64,000 nt of DNA from [Scytonema hofmanni] UTEX 2349 (GTDB taxonomy: Bacteria > Cyanobacteriota > Cyanobacteriia > Cyanobacteriales > Nostocaceae), in assembly GCF_000582685.1 (NCBI RefSeq), contig NZ_KK073768.1:4596255-4660254 (forward strand), written 5' to 3'. Of this stretch, positions 34,366 to 43,163 are shown piece after piece (within the stretch, counting starts at the first letter, position 1; each line of letters starts with the position of its first letter). The notes under the pieces were generated by a model. It ran no database searches and was not told the origin of the DNA. It worked only from the letters and a program-made list of their open reading frames with translations. A program made the position numbers and the translations under genes.

Positions 34366-34722
34366 TTATTCATCGTCATCATCTACATCATCTAATAGTT
34401 GTTCGGGATGACGTAACCTTTTTTGTGAACCATGACGAACTCGATGAATGCGAACAATTCCTTCGTCTTCTTCTGAAGTCTCACTAACAGTAAACAAAAT
34501 ACGAAATTGCTGTTTGTATAGTAGCTGTCGTACTTCTATGCCCATGTACTCACTTTCTGGTGACATGGGACAACGATTAGGAAATTTTTCCAATGTCAGC
34601 ATAATTTCGTAGCACCCTCTGACCCATCGATGGGCTGTATCTACAGAATACTCACGCATCCAGAGAAATATTTGTTCGATATCAGCCAACGCAGTCGGCG
34701 AAATTTCAACTTTGTATATCAT
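34366..34722 (-). CDS. ParE/RelE superfamily toxin
   Basis: A 118-residue protein starting MIYKVEISPTALADIEQIFL, with FPNRCPMSPESEYMGIEVRQLLYK and FRILFTVSETSEEDEGIVRI, then HRVRHGSQKRL, the usual RelE/ParE topology with a C-terminal basic patch. It ends in a run of Asp. Its start overlaps the end of the antitoxin gene by 17 bp, so the pair is co-translated. Whether it cleaves mRNA (RelE) or poisons gyrase (ParE) cannot be told from this alone. Confidence 0.88.
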   Translation of the reverse strand: MIYKVEISPTALADIEQIFLWMREYSVDTAHRWVRGCYEIMLTLEKFPNRCPMSPESEYMGIEVRQLLYKQQFRILFTVSETSEEDEGIVRIHRVRHGSQKRLRHPEQLLDDVDDDDE

Positions 34723-34996
34723 ATTTTGTTCGCAGCTGCTCGAATGCTTCGTCTAGGGGGATACCTAAACCAAGCTCAAATTCCTCAAGACTTTTGCGAA
34801 TTCCTGCGCTTGTCTCTAACAGTTCTAGCCTGTCTAGCAAGTCCTGATAGCTTTGAGCATCTTGGACAACTACAGATGCTTTGCCGTTAACAGTAAGGAT
34901 AATAGGTTCTTTTGTTCCCCTAAGCTTTTCTAAAAAGGCTTTAGCACCTCGTTGAAATTCTGACAATGGGTAAATGTTACGAACGCTGAGAGTCAT
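34706..34996 (-). CDS. Phd/YefM family antitoxin
   Basis: A 96-residue protein with the Phd/YefM N-terminal DNA-binding domain: VRNIYPLSEFQRGAKAFLEK, LRGTKEPIILTVNGKASVVV and QDAQSYQDLLDRLELLE. The C-terminal half (residues 60-96) is the expected toxin-binding segment. It precedes the toxin with a 17-bp overlap, and autoregulation through its promoter is expected. The 5' end and promoter are duplicated 990 bp away. Confidence 0.9.
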   Translation of the reverse strand: MTLSVRNIYPLSEFQRGAKAFLEKLRGTKEPIILTVNGKASVVVQDAQSYQDLLDRLELLETSAGIRKSLEEFELGLGIPLDEAFEQLRTKYDIQS

Positions 34997-35070
34997 ATTT
35001 TCAAATAATTAACAGATAATTTTATGTTAATTATTTGTAGCACTGTTGTCAAAGTCAATTTTTTGTGTAA
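34952..35070. repeat. 119-bp duplicated segment, copy 2
   Basis: Direct repeat of 33962-34080. This copy includes the first ~15 codons of the antitoxin gene (minus strand), its promoter, and the 5' end of the divergent gene starting at about 35024. Confidence 0.85.
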
Positions 35071-35608
35071 ATTTTTATTCAAGACAAAAGCTATTAGCCC
35101 AGAAGCATGGACTGCGATCGCTACTATTGCAGTAGCGGTAATTGGTGGTATCTTTACCATAACTAATACGATAGTAACTAATACGGTAAACAAAACATCA
35201 CCTAGTCCATCATCTTCTCCTTCAGCCACTCCTTCTGTATCTCCATCCTCTGCACCTACTCCCGTTCCAACATCTCTTTCTTCCGTATCGCTACGAGTAT
35301 CGAATGCGTTCTTGGGGAAATGGTCGGGTGTAGCCAAAGAGCCTTTAGGAAAGTCGTTTCGCATCAATCTTGAGATTCAGCGAAATTGCAGCTTAAACGA
35401 GAAATGTGGTTATATCAGTGTTCCTGATGTTCCCTGTTATGGCGAAATTTCTCTGCATCAAGTCAGCAGTGACGATTACGAGTTTGACGTTAGTAATTTT
35501 GATAGTAGAAGCAATTTCAAAATTTGCACACCTGTAGCAGGAGAGCATTTTCATTTGCTCTCAGATGGCAAACTTGCTTACAAAGCTACTTATACCATTT
35601 CTGTGTGA
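35024..35608 (+). CDS. Hypothetical membrane-anchored protein with Ser/Pro linker
   Basis: A 194-residue protein. A membrane helix lies at ~residues 28-50 (AWTAIATIAVAVIGGIFTIT), followed by a T/N- then S/P-rich linker (SPSPSSSPSATPSVSPSS) and a C-terminal domain beginning LGKWSGVAKEPLGKSFRINL with four Cys (RNCSLNEKCG, DVPCYGE, KICTP). The fold could be a small beta-barrel. Its first ~15 codons lie in the duplicated segment, so the true start may be further in. Function unknown. Confidence 0.6.
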   Translation: MLIICSTVVKVNFLCKFLFKTKAISPEAWTAIATIAVAVIGGIFTITNTIVTNTVNKTSPSPSSSPSATPSVSPSSAPTPVPTSLSSVSLRVSNAFLGKWSGVAKEPLGKSFRINLEIQRNCSLNEKCGYISVPDVPCYGEISLHQVSSDDYEFDVSNFDSRSNFKICTPVAGEHFHLLSDGKLAYKATYTISV

Positions 35609-35881
35609 AGCTGCGCCTAATGAGTGCCCACGCAGGTGGGCTTTGTACGTGTAGCCGCGAGTTTACTCGTCGGGTTATTAAGCGCAGCCTCATAAAGAAT
35701 TGGTATTACTCTAATGCCCAGGGGATTTTAAAAAAAGTAGAATAAGTTGAGTTGTAATTTCCTAAGAAAATAACCCTCAAGGGTACTGTTAAAAACCCAG
35801 AGATTTGCCATCGTAAAAATAGCAAATCATCAATTTAATCTTTAACTACAAATACTAGAATTCCTTAGGAGTGCATAATTT

Positions 35882-36205
35882 ATGAGTTCGATACATCCTT
35901 CAGAAAATACAATTGCTAGTTTGGAAACAATCTTGGATTCCATAAAAACAGGCAATTACGAACTTTTCCTCACAGTTGGCGATGCGGACTACAAAACAGG
36001 GATTAGCAAAGAAATGTTTGACTCGGTTAGCTCTCAGCTTGCACCACGAATGCCAGAGGGGTATAACATTACTTACTTCGGTAATCTGAAACAGGGTAAA
36101 TATCAAATTTATTTGTGGAAACTTAGTTTCGCTGATGGTGGAGATGAATTTGTCGCCCGGATGGCTACGAATGGAAACAAGGTAAGTGGAATTCTAATTA
36201 CATAG
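35882..36205 (+). CDS. Hypothetical small protein (DUF3887/SnoaL-like pattern)
   Basis: A 107-residue cytoplasmic protein preceded by TTAGGAG, a good Shine-Dalgarno, 10 bp before ATG. The layout — an N-terminal helix, FLTVGDADYKTGISKEMFDS, then MPEGYNITYFGNLKQGKYQIYLWKLSF and a final beta pair — is like cystatin/SnoaL-type alpha+beta folds. No catalytic residues evident. Confidence 0.6.
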   Translation: MSSIHPSENTIASLETILDSIKTGNYELFLTVGDADYKTGISKEMFDSVSSQLAPRMPEGYNITYFGNLKQGKYQIYLWKLSFADGGDEFVARMATNGNKVSGILIT

Positions 36206-36487
36206 GATAACAGTAAATTTTCATAGTAAATTTATCTCAATTTGGTGTAGCTGTCATCATAATTATCGGTAAAGATTAATGATGGATCACAACATACATA
36301 GCACAACCGAATTAAAATTATCCAAACCCTCTCTCTAGAACAGATTCAAATAGCGATGCTCTGGCAGAGCCGCTAGGCGATAAATCTAAGGTTAGCGATC
36401 GCACTTTATAAATCTCTGGGTTTTCACATTATTGGCAAATGCTACTCCGGTTACTAGAAATAGATAACTTACTTCTAGGTGAAAGTG

Positions 36488-38248
36488 ATGACAATAAATA
36501 CCAAAATAGAAAATTATGTCCGTGCTGCCAAATTAGATGATGTCTGTAATGCAGGCAGATTAGTTGTTGCTCTTGCCGGACATACACTATTGCTAATCAG
36601 TTTGGATGACAAAATTTATGCCGTGGATAATCGCTGTCCCCACATGGGTTTTCCCCTGAGTCGGGGGACTGTGAAAGATTGTATTCTCACCTGCGATTGG
36701 CACTACGCTCGCTTTGATTTAATGAGTGGGGGAACCTTCGACTCTTGGGCTGATGATTTACCAGCTTTCCCTGTGCAAATCCGTAATGGCGAGGTGTGGG
36801 TTGATTTAGGGACTCATGCAGATGTGTTAACTCACCACCGTCAACGTCTCCAGGATGGCTTAGAAAAAGGGATTTCTTTAGTAATTGGCAAATCTGTCAT
36901 TGCCCTGTTGGATAAGAAAATTAACCCTACTGAACCGTTTTGGATGGGGTTGGATTTTGGGGTGTGTTATCGGCAAAGTGGTTGGGATACGGGTTTGACA
37001 ATCCACACTTGTATGATGAACCTATTGCCCTATCTTGATGCGGAAGACAAACCCCGTGCCATTTATCATGGTTTAGCGGCAGTCACTAGGGATTCTAACA
37101 ATCAACCACCCCGGTTCCCCATTCAACCCCTACCCGACTCGGACAATCCAGAAAAACTGCCCATCCTGGAAAATTGGTTTCGTCAGTTTATTGAGGTGAG
37201 AGATGCAGAAGGTGCAGAACGCTGTTTGGCATCGGCAATCCGTGGGGGTGCATCCCAACAGCAAATTGCCCAGATGCTATTTACTGTAGTTACTGATCAT
37301 CGCTATCTGGATGTTGGTCATACTCTGGATTTCACCAATAAAGCTTTAGAAGCTTTGGATGTAACAGGTTGGCAAAATGCCGAAATCGTTTTAACTAGTT
37401 TAGTTGCTGGCTACGCAAAAGCTGCTCGCATGGAGGAATCTAGATCTTGGCGTTCCCCTGTGGATTTGGTAGCAATTTTACACCAGGCTTTTGAGGAATT
37501 GCCGAGTGCTTTGACTGAGGGGAAAAGTAAACGGGGAACTTGGGACGATCGCGACCAACTCATACCAATATTACTAAGTGACAATGCCCAAGCGATCGCC
37601 AATTCTCTACTTACTGCCCTGGGTCAAGGATGTTCCGAGGAAGAGTTAGCGGGAATTGTTGCCTATGCAGCCGCTTTGCGGATTGCCCAATTTAGTACCA
37701 ACAATGATTTTGGCGATTGGGATAGTGCCCATCACACCTTTACCTTTGCTAATGCCGTCCATCAAGGACTGCGACGGGTAACATCACCAGAACTATTGCG
37801 AGGAGTGTTTGATGCAGCAATGAGCGTATATCTCGATCGCTTTCTCAATGTACCTGCTGCTCGTCTCCCCAAACCAGATAAAACTGTGGAAAATCCGGAA
37901 GAATTATTACGGGAATTGCCAGATTTACTCGATAGACAGCAGCAAGTAAATCGGGTTGGGGAATTAGTCGGTTGCTATCTCTACAGTGGGGGTGAACCAC
38001 AACTGCTCTTGGCGATGTTAGGTAAATTATTGTTGCGCGAAGACCGTCAATTTCACGTTATTCAGGAGATTGAAGCCGCTTTTCGTCAATACTCCCTATT
38101 GAATAACACACCTGCTGGGATTAATGTCTTAGTCGCCGCATCCCGATATTTAGCAGCTCATGCACCCACTATGCGATCCCAAGGACAAACTTATCAAATG
38201 GCTTACAGATTGCATCGAGGCGATCGCTTGTTTGAGGATGCTGTCTGA
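36488..38248 (+). CDS. Rieske [2Fe-2S] protein with large helical domain
   Basis: About 586 residues. Residues ~10-110 are a Rieske domain with the two cluster motifs CPHMGF and CDWHYARFD. The remaining ~475 residues are helical, with no oxygenase catalytic domain visible (no typical mononuclear iron triad recognised). ATG 36488 has AGGTGA about 9 bp upstream and is preferred to a GTG at 36479. Such Rieske-plus-helical proteins occur in cyanobacteria and actinobacteria; the electron acceptor is unknown. Confidence 0.78.
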   Translation: MTINTKIENYVRAAKLDDVCNAGRLVVALAGHTLLLISLDDKIYAVDNRCPHMGFPLSRGTVKDCILTCDWHYARFDLMSGGTFDSWADDLPAFPVQIRNGEVWVDLGTHADVLTHHRQRLQDGLEKGISLVIGKSVIALLDKKINPTEPFWMGLDFGVCYRQSGWDTGLTIHTCMMNLLPYLDAEDKPRAIYHGLAAVTRDSNNQPPRFPIQPLPDSDNPEKLPILENWFRQFIEVRDAEGAERCLASAIRGGASQQQIAQMLFTVVTDHRYLDVGHTLDFTNKALEALDVTGWQNAEIVLTSLVAGYAKAARMEESRSWRSPVDLVAILHQAFEELPSALTEGKSKRGTWDDRDQLIPILLSDNAQAIANSLLTALGQGCSEEELAGIVAYAAALRIAQFSTNNDFGDWDSAHHTFTFANAVHQGLRRVTSPELLRGVFDAAMSVYLDRFLNVPAARLPKPDKTVENPEELLRELPDLLDRQQQVNRVGELVGCYLYSGGEPQLLLAMLGKLLLREDRQFHVIQEIEAAFRQYSLLNNTPAGINVLVAASRYLAAHAPTMRSQGQTYQMAYRLHRGDRLFEDAV

Positions 38249-38390
38249 AATAGTACCAATGCCCCTTGCCCAATGCCCATTACCCAATTTTCATTATCGT
38301 TTCTTGACAAATATATTCAGCTTTTCTATTAAAATGAATTCTTAACTACAGTATTTAAACATCAAGTTAGTTATAGTCTGAGGTTCAAGA

Positions 38391-40280
38391 GTGCGATCGC
38401 CTTACCCAATTACTTCCCCACAAACTGAGAATCACGTTCAGCCAAATATCCCCTCACCAATAGTCACGCCCAAGCGTGTCAGTGGTGGTTTCGCTTTGCT
38501 GGACAGTTTGCGTCGTCACGGCGTTGAGTATATTTTTGGCTATCCTGGCGGTGCGATTCTGCCAATTTACGATGACTTGTATAAAGTAGAAGCCACTGGT
38601 GCGATGAAGCACATTTTGGTTAGGCACGAACAAGGTGCATCCCACGCCGCTGATGGTTACGCCCGCGCTACTGGAAAGGTAGGGGTGTGCTTTGGTACAT
38701 CAGGACCAGGAGCAACTAATTTGGTGACGGGCATCGCCAACGCCTACATGGACTCGATCCCGATGATTATTGTCACCGGGCAAGTATCACGGGCATCAAT
38801 TGGTACAGATGCGTTCCAAGAAACGGATATCTACGGAATTACGCTACCAATTGTCAAGCATTCCTATGTAGTGCGCGACACCCAAGATATGGCGCGAATT
38901 GTTGCCGAAGCGTTCCACATCGCCAGTACTGGACGTCCGGGACCCGTTTTGATTGATGTGCCTAAAGATGTGGCATTAGAAGAATTTGATTATCTGCCTG
39001 TGGAACCGGGTTCAGTGAAGTTACCCGGATATCGTCCCACGGTGAAGGGAAATCCGCGACAGATAAATGCAGCAATTAACTTGATTCGTGAAAGTCGCCG
39101 TCCTTTATTGTATGTGGGTGGTGGGGCGATCGCTTCAAGTGCCCACGAAGAAATTAAACAACTCGCAGAATTATTTAATATCCCCGTCACTACCACGTTG
39201 ATGGGTATCGGTGCTTTTGACGAACATCATCCCCTAGCTTTAGGAATGTTAGGGATGCATGGCACCGCTTACGCTAACTTTGCGGTGACTGATTGCGATT
39301 TACTAATTTGCGTTGGTGCAAGATTTGACGATCGCGTTACCGGCAAGTTAGATGAATTCGCATCCCGCGCAAAAGTAATTCACATCGACATCGATCCCGC
39401 AGAAGTTGGTAAAAATCGCGTTCCCGAAGTGCCGATTGTCGGTGATGTCCGGAATGTATTAATTGACTTGTTGCGTCGCTGCAAACAGACAGGTGTCACG
39501 GGGACACCCAACCAAACCCAAGAATGGCTGAATTTAGTTAACCGCTGGCGGGAAGAATATCCTTTAGTGGTGCCGCATTATGCTGATAGCATGTCACCCC
39601 AAGAAGTGATTGTGGAAATCGGCAGTCAAGCACCCCACGCATACTACACCACAGATGTGGGACAACATCAAATGTGGGCAGCACAATTCCTCAAAAATGG
39701 TCCCCGTCGCTGGATTTCTAGCGCTGGCTTGGGAACGATGGGTTTTGGCTTACCTGCGGCAATGGGTGTTAAAGTGGCATTCCCCAATGAAGAAGTTATT
39801 TGTATCAGCGGTGATGCTAGTTTCCAAATGTGCTTGCAAGAATTAGGGACATTATCACAGTATGGCATAAATGTCAAGACTGTGATTATGAATAATGGCT
39901 GGCAGGGAATGGTACGTCAATGGCAACAAGCCTTTTACGGCGAGCGTTACTCATGCTCAAATATGGAAGTAGGAATGCCAGACATTGAGTTGTTGGCAAA
40001 AGCTTACGGCATCAAGGGGATGGTGATTTATAACCGTGAAGAGTTGAAAGATGCGATCGCCGAAATGCTAGCACACAAAGGACCTGTAATCGTCGATGCC
40101 CGTGTCACCAAAGACGAAAACTGTTACCCAATGGTAGCCCCAGGCAAAAACAACGCGCAAATGATTGGTTTGCCAAAACAAGTCCCCAAAGCCGCAATAG
40201 AACCAATTTATTGCAGCCATTGCGGTGCGAAAAATGCTCCCAATCAGAACTTCTGTGGTGATTGCGGCACTAAATTGTAA
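38391..40280 (+). CDS. ilvB: Acetolactate synthase large subunit with C-terminal zinc ribbon
   Basis: A 629-residue ThDP enzyme of branched-chain amino-acid synthesis. HEQGASHAADGYARATGKVG contains the catalytic Glu; GDASFQMCLQELGTL and MNNGWQGMVRQWQ form the ThDP/Mg motif. The usual large subunit ends near residue ~590. Here about 30 more residues form a four-Cys ribbon, YCSHCGAKNAPNQNFCGDCG, like the double zinc ribbons in bacterial regulators. GTG start with a GAGG upstream. The regulatory small subunit (ilvN) is not adjacent, which is normal in cyanobacteria. Confidence 0.93.
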   Translation: MRSPYPITSPQTENHVQPNIPSPIVTPKRVSGGFALLDSLRRHGVEYIFGYPGGAILPIYDDLYKVEATGAMKHILVRHEQGASHAADGYARATGKVGVCFGTSGPGATNLVTGIANAYMDSIPMIIVTGQVSRASIGTDAFQETDIYGITLPIVKHSYVVRDTQDMARIVAEAFHIASTGRPGPVLIDVPKDVALEEFDYLPVEPGSVKLPGYRPTVKGNPRQINAAINLIRESRRPLLYVGGGAIASSAHEEIKQLAELFNIPVTTTLMGIGAFDEHHPLALGMLGMHGTAYANFAVTDCDLLICVGARFDDRVTGKLDEFASRAKVIHIDIDPAEVGKNRVPEVPIVGDVRNVLIDLLRRCKQTGVTGTPNQTQEWLNLVNRWREEYPLVVPHYADSMSPQEVIVEIGSQAPHAYYTTDVGQHQMWAAQFLKNGPRRWISSAGLGTMGFGLPAAMGVKVAFPNEEVICISGDASFQMCLQELGTLSQYGINVKTVIMNNGWQGMVRQWQQAFYGERYSCSNMEVGMPDIELLAKAYGIKGMVIYNREELKDAIAEMLAHKGPVIVDARVTKDENCYPMVAPGKNNAQMIGLPKQVPKAAIEPIYCSHCGAKNAPNQNFCGDCGTKL

Positions 40281-40669
40281 AGCCGCAATGAACTAATCAG
40301 GACTGGGAGCAAAATATTTTTGTCATACTTAGCGAAACCAAGTGTAGCGATCGCACATGAAGGAGCCTCTCGTTCAAAATGCGTAAGTCCTATTAATATT
40401 TAAAGACGAGGGTGGGCATTGCTCACCCTACTTTATGTAGATTTTTCCCTATTGAGTGGTGATATTGAATCAAAGCTTCAGCTATAGAATATTTAAAAGG
40501 AATTGCTGTGGGAAATTCTGAGCCAAGATTAGTCAAGAAGATTCAGACAATGGAGAACGTCTACTACAGTCCCTATCATGGGGTGATGGGTATTTGGGAT
40601 GGTCTTAAGGTCTATGGCAAAGATTTAAAATAATTAAATTAAATTAAATCAATTATGTGATTTACCTAA
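40281..40669. other. Intergenic region with possible gene remnant
   Basis: 389 bp with one HIP1-like site, a solitary TGCGTAAGTCCTA end (40380-40392, matching the 46225-46299 MITE terminus), a GGGTGGGCATTGCTCACCC hairpin (40410-40428) and the 40508-40633 fragment. Confidence 0.5.
40508..40633 (+). pseudogene. 41-residue gene fragment
   Basis: An open frame reading GNSEPRLVKKIQTMENVYYS, then PYHGVMGIWDGLKVYGKDLK. The composition looks like a genuine protein C-terminus, but no complete family is recognised. It sits just upstream of an acyltransferase and an SDR remnant, so this may be the remains of a surface-polysaccharide gene set. GTG start is nominal. Confidence 0.3.
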
Positions 40670-41869
40670 ATGTTAAATTCATCCCCGAATGTAGAGAGAG
40701 TTCCTAGTACTATACGTGGCTATATGCCCGTACTAAATGGATATCGTGGCGTAGCTATTTTGTTAGTTTTTCTGATTCATTGTGTTTCCGAATTTGCAGG
40801 GAAACATGCTGAATCTGTGAACGCTTTTTACAGAGATTTAATGAACTCAACTTGGTTTGGAGTCGATGCTTTTTTTGTACTCTCTGGATTTTTGATTGCC
40901 GGAATCCTCCTTGATAGCCGCGAAAAACCGAATTTTTTCCAAAATTTCTATGCTAGACGAATCCTCAGAATTTTTCCCGTTTACTACGTTTTTTTGAGCC
41001 TTTTTTTAGGAGTAATACATCCACTTATTCGGAATTATGAATATGCAAATAATTTAGATAGTAACCAAATTTGGTATTGGTTTTACTTAGGAAACTGGAA
41101 ATTGATCTTTGAGGGAGTCTTTTTTACTGGACCAATGGATCATCTTTGGAGTTTAGCTATTGAAGAACAGTTCTATATTATCTGTCCGGCGTTGATTTAT
41201 TTTCTGCCTCGCAGACTGTTAAGCTGGTTTTTGGGAATAGTTATTTTGTCTGCACTCTTTTTTCGCAGTTCCTTATTGTTGACCCATCCCTTAACTCATA
41301 CCCTTTCTTCTAGTATATACGTTAATACCCTCTGTCGTGTGGATGCCTTAGGGATAGGTTGTTTGACTGCTTTGTGGATGCGATCGCCTAAGATACTTCC
41401 TCGGCTACTATCAATTTCGCCAATACTCACAATTTTGAGTGGCATTAGTTTGGGCATTATAGTAATCACTCAAGGAGGACTTTCTTATGAGAATCCAGTG
41501 GTTCAATCAATCGGCTTTTCTGTAATAGCTATCTTCTTTAGTTCAGTGTTAATTTTGTCTGTAGCACAATCAAAAAATAGCCTCTTAGTCAGATTTTTAA
41601 GTTGGTCGCCGTTACAAGGATTGGGTACTATCAGTTACGGATTTTACGTTTATCATTTTCCCATTTTGTGGATGTTGTGTGACAGAATTTATGAATACGT
41701 TGGTCACTGTTTTATCCTGGGACATTTAGCTAGTTTTTTCTTTTGTGGAGTATTGACATTAGTTGTTTCATTATTGAGTTGGTATTGTTTAGAGCAGCCT
41801 ATATTGAGGCTGAAGTCTTATTTTCCCTCAAAGCAGGAAGATAATTTGATTGCTGGTGTTGCTGATTAA
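40670..41869 (+). CDS. Acyltransferase family 3 (OafA/YrhL-like membrane O-acyltransferase)
   Basis: A 399-residue protein with about 10 membrane helices. It starts with YMPVLNGYRGVAILLVFLIH (the family's RxxA/H entry), contains WFGVDAFFVLSGFLIAGILL, ARRILRIFPVYYV and MDHLWSLAIEEQFYIICPAL, and ends with YCLEQPILRLKSY. These enzymes acetylate or acylate surface polysaccharides. Substrate unknown. A possible SDR fragment follows after 12 bp. Confidence 0.92.
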   Translation: MLNSSPNVERVPSTIRGYMPVLNGYRGVAILLVFLIHCVSEFAGKHAESVNAFYRDLMNSTWFGVDAFFVLSGFLIAGILLDSREKPNFFQNFYARRILRIFPVYYVFLSLFLGVIHPLIRNYEYANNLDSNQIWYWFYLGNWKLIFEGVFFTGPMDHLWSLAIEEQFYIICPALIYFLPRRLLSWFLGIVILSALFFRSSLLLTHPLTHTLSSSIYVNTLCRVDALGIGCLTALWMRSPKILPRLLSISPILTILSGISLGIIVITQGGLSYENPVVQSIGFSVIAIFFSSVLILSVAQSKNSLLVRFLSWSPLQGLGTISYGFYVYHFPILWMLCDRIYEYVGHCFILGHLASFFFCGVLTLVVSLLSWYCLEQPILRLKSYFPSKQEDNLIAGVAD

Positions 41870-41881
41870 AAAAGTGAGACC

Positions 41882-42163
41882 ATGCAGAATCACAGAGTCC
41901 CAGAGTTTAAAAAGATTGCAGTTGCTCCAGCGTGGATTCCTGTAGAACGTCATGAAAGTGTTCTTCAGGAAAAAAAGGATGCTTACCAAGTCAGAATTCC
42001 CATGCAGAATTGGGGTACTCCACAGGATATTACTGAAGCAGTGCTTTACTTCGCAAGTCAAGAGTCCAGATTTGTTACGGGGCAGTATTTGTGTATTAAC
42101 GGTGGCTTTACTCTGATGTTACCTAAGTTAGAGCGATCGCATAAGAACGAGCGCGTTTTTTAA
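41882..42163 (+). pseudogene. SDR (FabG-like) C-terminal remnant
   Basis: A 93-codon frame whose middle, PMQNWGTPQDITEAVLYFAS, then QESRFVTGQYLCINGGFTL, is the C-terminal end of a short-chain dehydrogenase. The Rossmann nucleotide-binding TGxxxGxG part and the YxxxK catalytic motif are absent. About 160 N-terminal residues of a normal SDR are missing. Probably non-functional debris. Confidence 0.7.
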
Positions 42164-42240
42164 CGCAGACGAGCAAAGGAGGTAAACGCAGAGTTTTCGT
42201 GAGAAATTTTCGACATGAATTTATACAATATTGTACTAAG
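42163..42240. repeat. Dispersed ACGCAGAG-type intergenic repeat, copy 2
   Basis: Blocks ACGCAGACGAGCAAAGGAGG, ACGCAGAGTTTTCGTGAGAA, ATTTTCGACATGAATTTATA parallel the repeat at 2636-2730. Confidence 0.7.
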
Positions 42241-42270
42241 TTAGATTTATCTGGTTGAGCGATCGCACTC

Positions 42271-42888
42271 TTAATTAGAAATTGGTACATTTTGAAAAGC
42301 TGCTGTATCTGGTACAAAGATGTCCAAGTTATTCACAGCTTCGGGAACCCTTAACCAGACATACGCATCCGCTGAGGAATTTTCACGTACCTGAAACAAA
42401 GAAACGCTTCCCGTTGAGCGATCTAAGGCAACAGCTTTGTATGTTTCACTGGTATCAGGATTACGAGCTGTTGTACTCGCAATTGATATTATATCACTAT
42501 CAGCAACTTCATCTGCGGCGACGCGACGTACCCGAAGACGCAGATTAACTACATCACGGTTTCCAGTTCCGGGATCTTTAATCCGTTTAAGTGAGAGTAA
42601 CTCTACTTTTGCTTTATTACCAAAAGCCGGTTGGACAAATTGACCGGGGGTAAATGTTGAGGCTGTAGCGGTGGTTGTTGGTGTTGTTACCGGTGATGGT
42701 GCGATCGCTGTTGTGGGAGTTTCCAAAGTTGGGGCAGTTGATGGTATGGGGATAGGAGCGATATTAGTCGCTGTTTTGCTACTATTCAGTGTCTGCTGTA
42801 ACGTGAAAACTTGATAAGCCGCATAGCCACTACACATTAAAGCCAAAGTAGAAAGTAATACAGCCACACCAGACAAGAATGTATTCAC
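42271..42888 (-). CDS. Hypothetical membrane-anchored protein with DUF4352-like domain
   Basis: A 205-residue protein with GTG start at 42888. An N-terminal helix (VAVLLSTLALMCSGYAAYQV) anchors it; a T/P-rich linker follows, then a C-terminal beta domain (FGNKAKVELLSLKRIKDPGT, VVNLRLRVRRVA, FQVRENSSADAYVWLRVPEA). The domain resembles DUF4352-type Ig-like periplasmic domains. Function unknown. Confidence 0.6.
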   Translation of the reverse strand: MNTFLSGVAVLLSTLALMCSGYAAYQVFTLQQTLNSSKTATNIAPIPIPSTAPTLETPTTAIAPSPVTTPTTTATASTFTPGQFVQPAFGNKAKVELLSLKRIKDPGTGNRDVVNLRLRVRRVAADEVADSDIISIASTTARNPDTSETYKAVALDRSTGSVSLFQVRENSSADAYVWLRVPEAVNNLDIFVPDTAAFQNVPISN

Positions 42889-43031
42889 ACTTTTACCCCT
42901 ATTCCGTATTTCTGTATGTACAGGTTAGTTAACAAGAGCGATTTTATCATCTCATGAATTATTTTTAATTGACCGCTGCCTATTAAACATGTCAACATCC
43001 TTCATATACTAGACATCTGTTGAAAAATTTT

Positions 43032-43055
43032 GTAGAGACGTAGCACTGCTACGTC
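43032..43055. repeat. GTAGAGACG palindrome, AGC core (degenerate right arm)
   Basis: GTAGAGACGTAGC, ACT, then GCTACGTC. The final TCTAC of the right arm is lost (TGTTAC). Same family as 15912-15940. Confidence 0.8.
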
Positions 43056-43163
43056 TGTTACGTGTATTCAACAAGAGCGATAGGATTGCTGTATCAGATT
43101 CTCTGTGAGGAAAGAAGTTTGATATCAGGGTGCTAAAATCTATCATTGGAATGAGGATTATCG

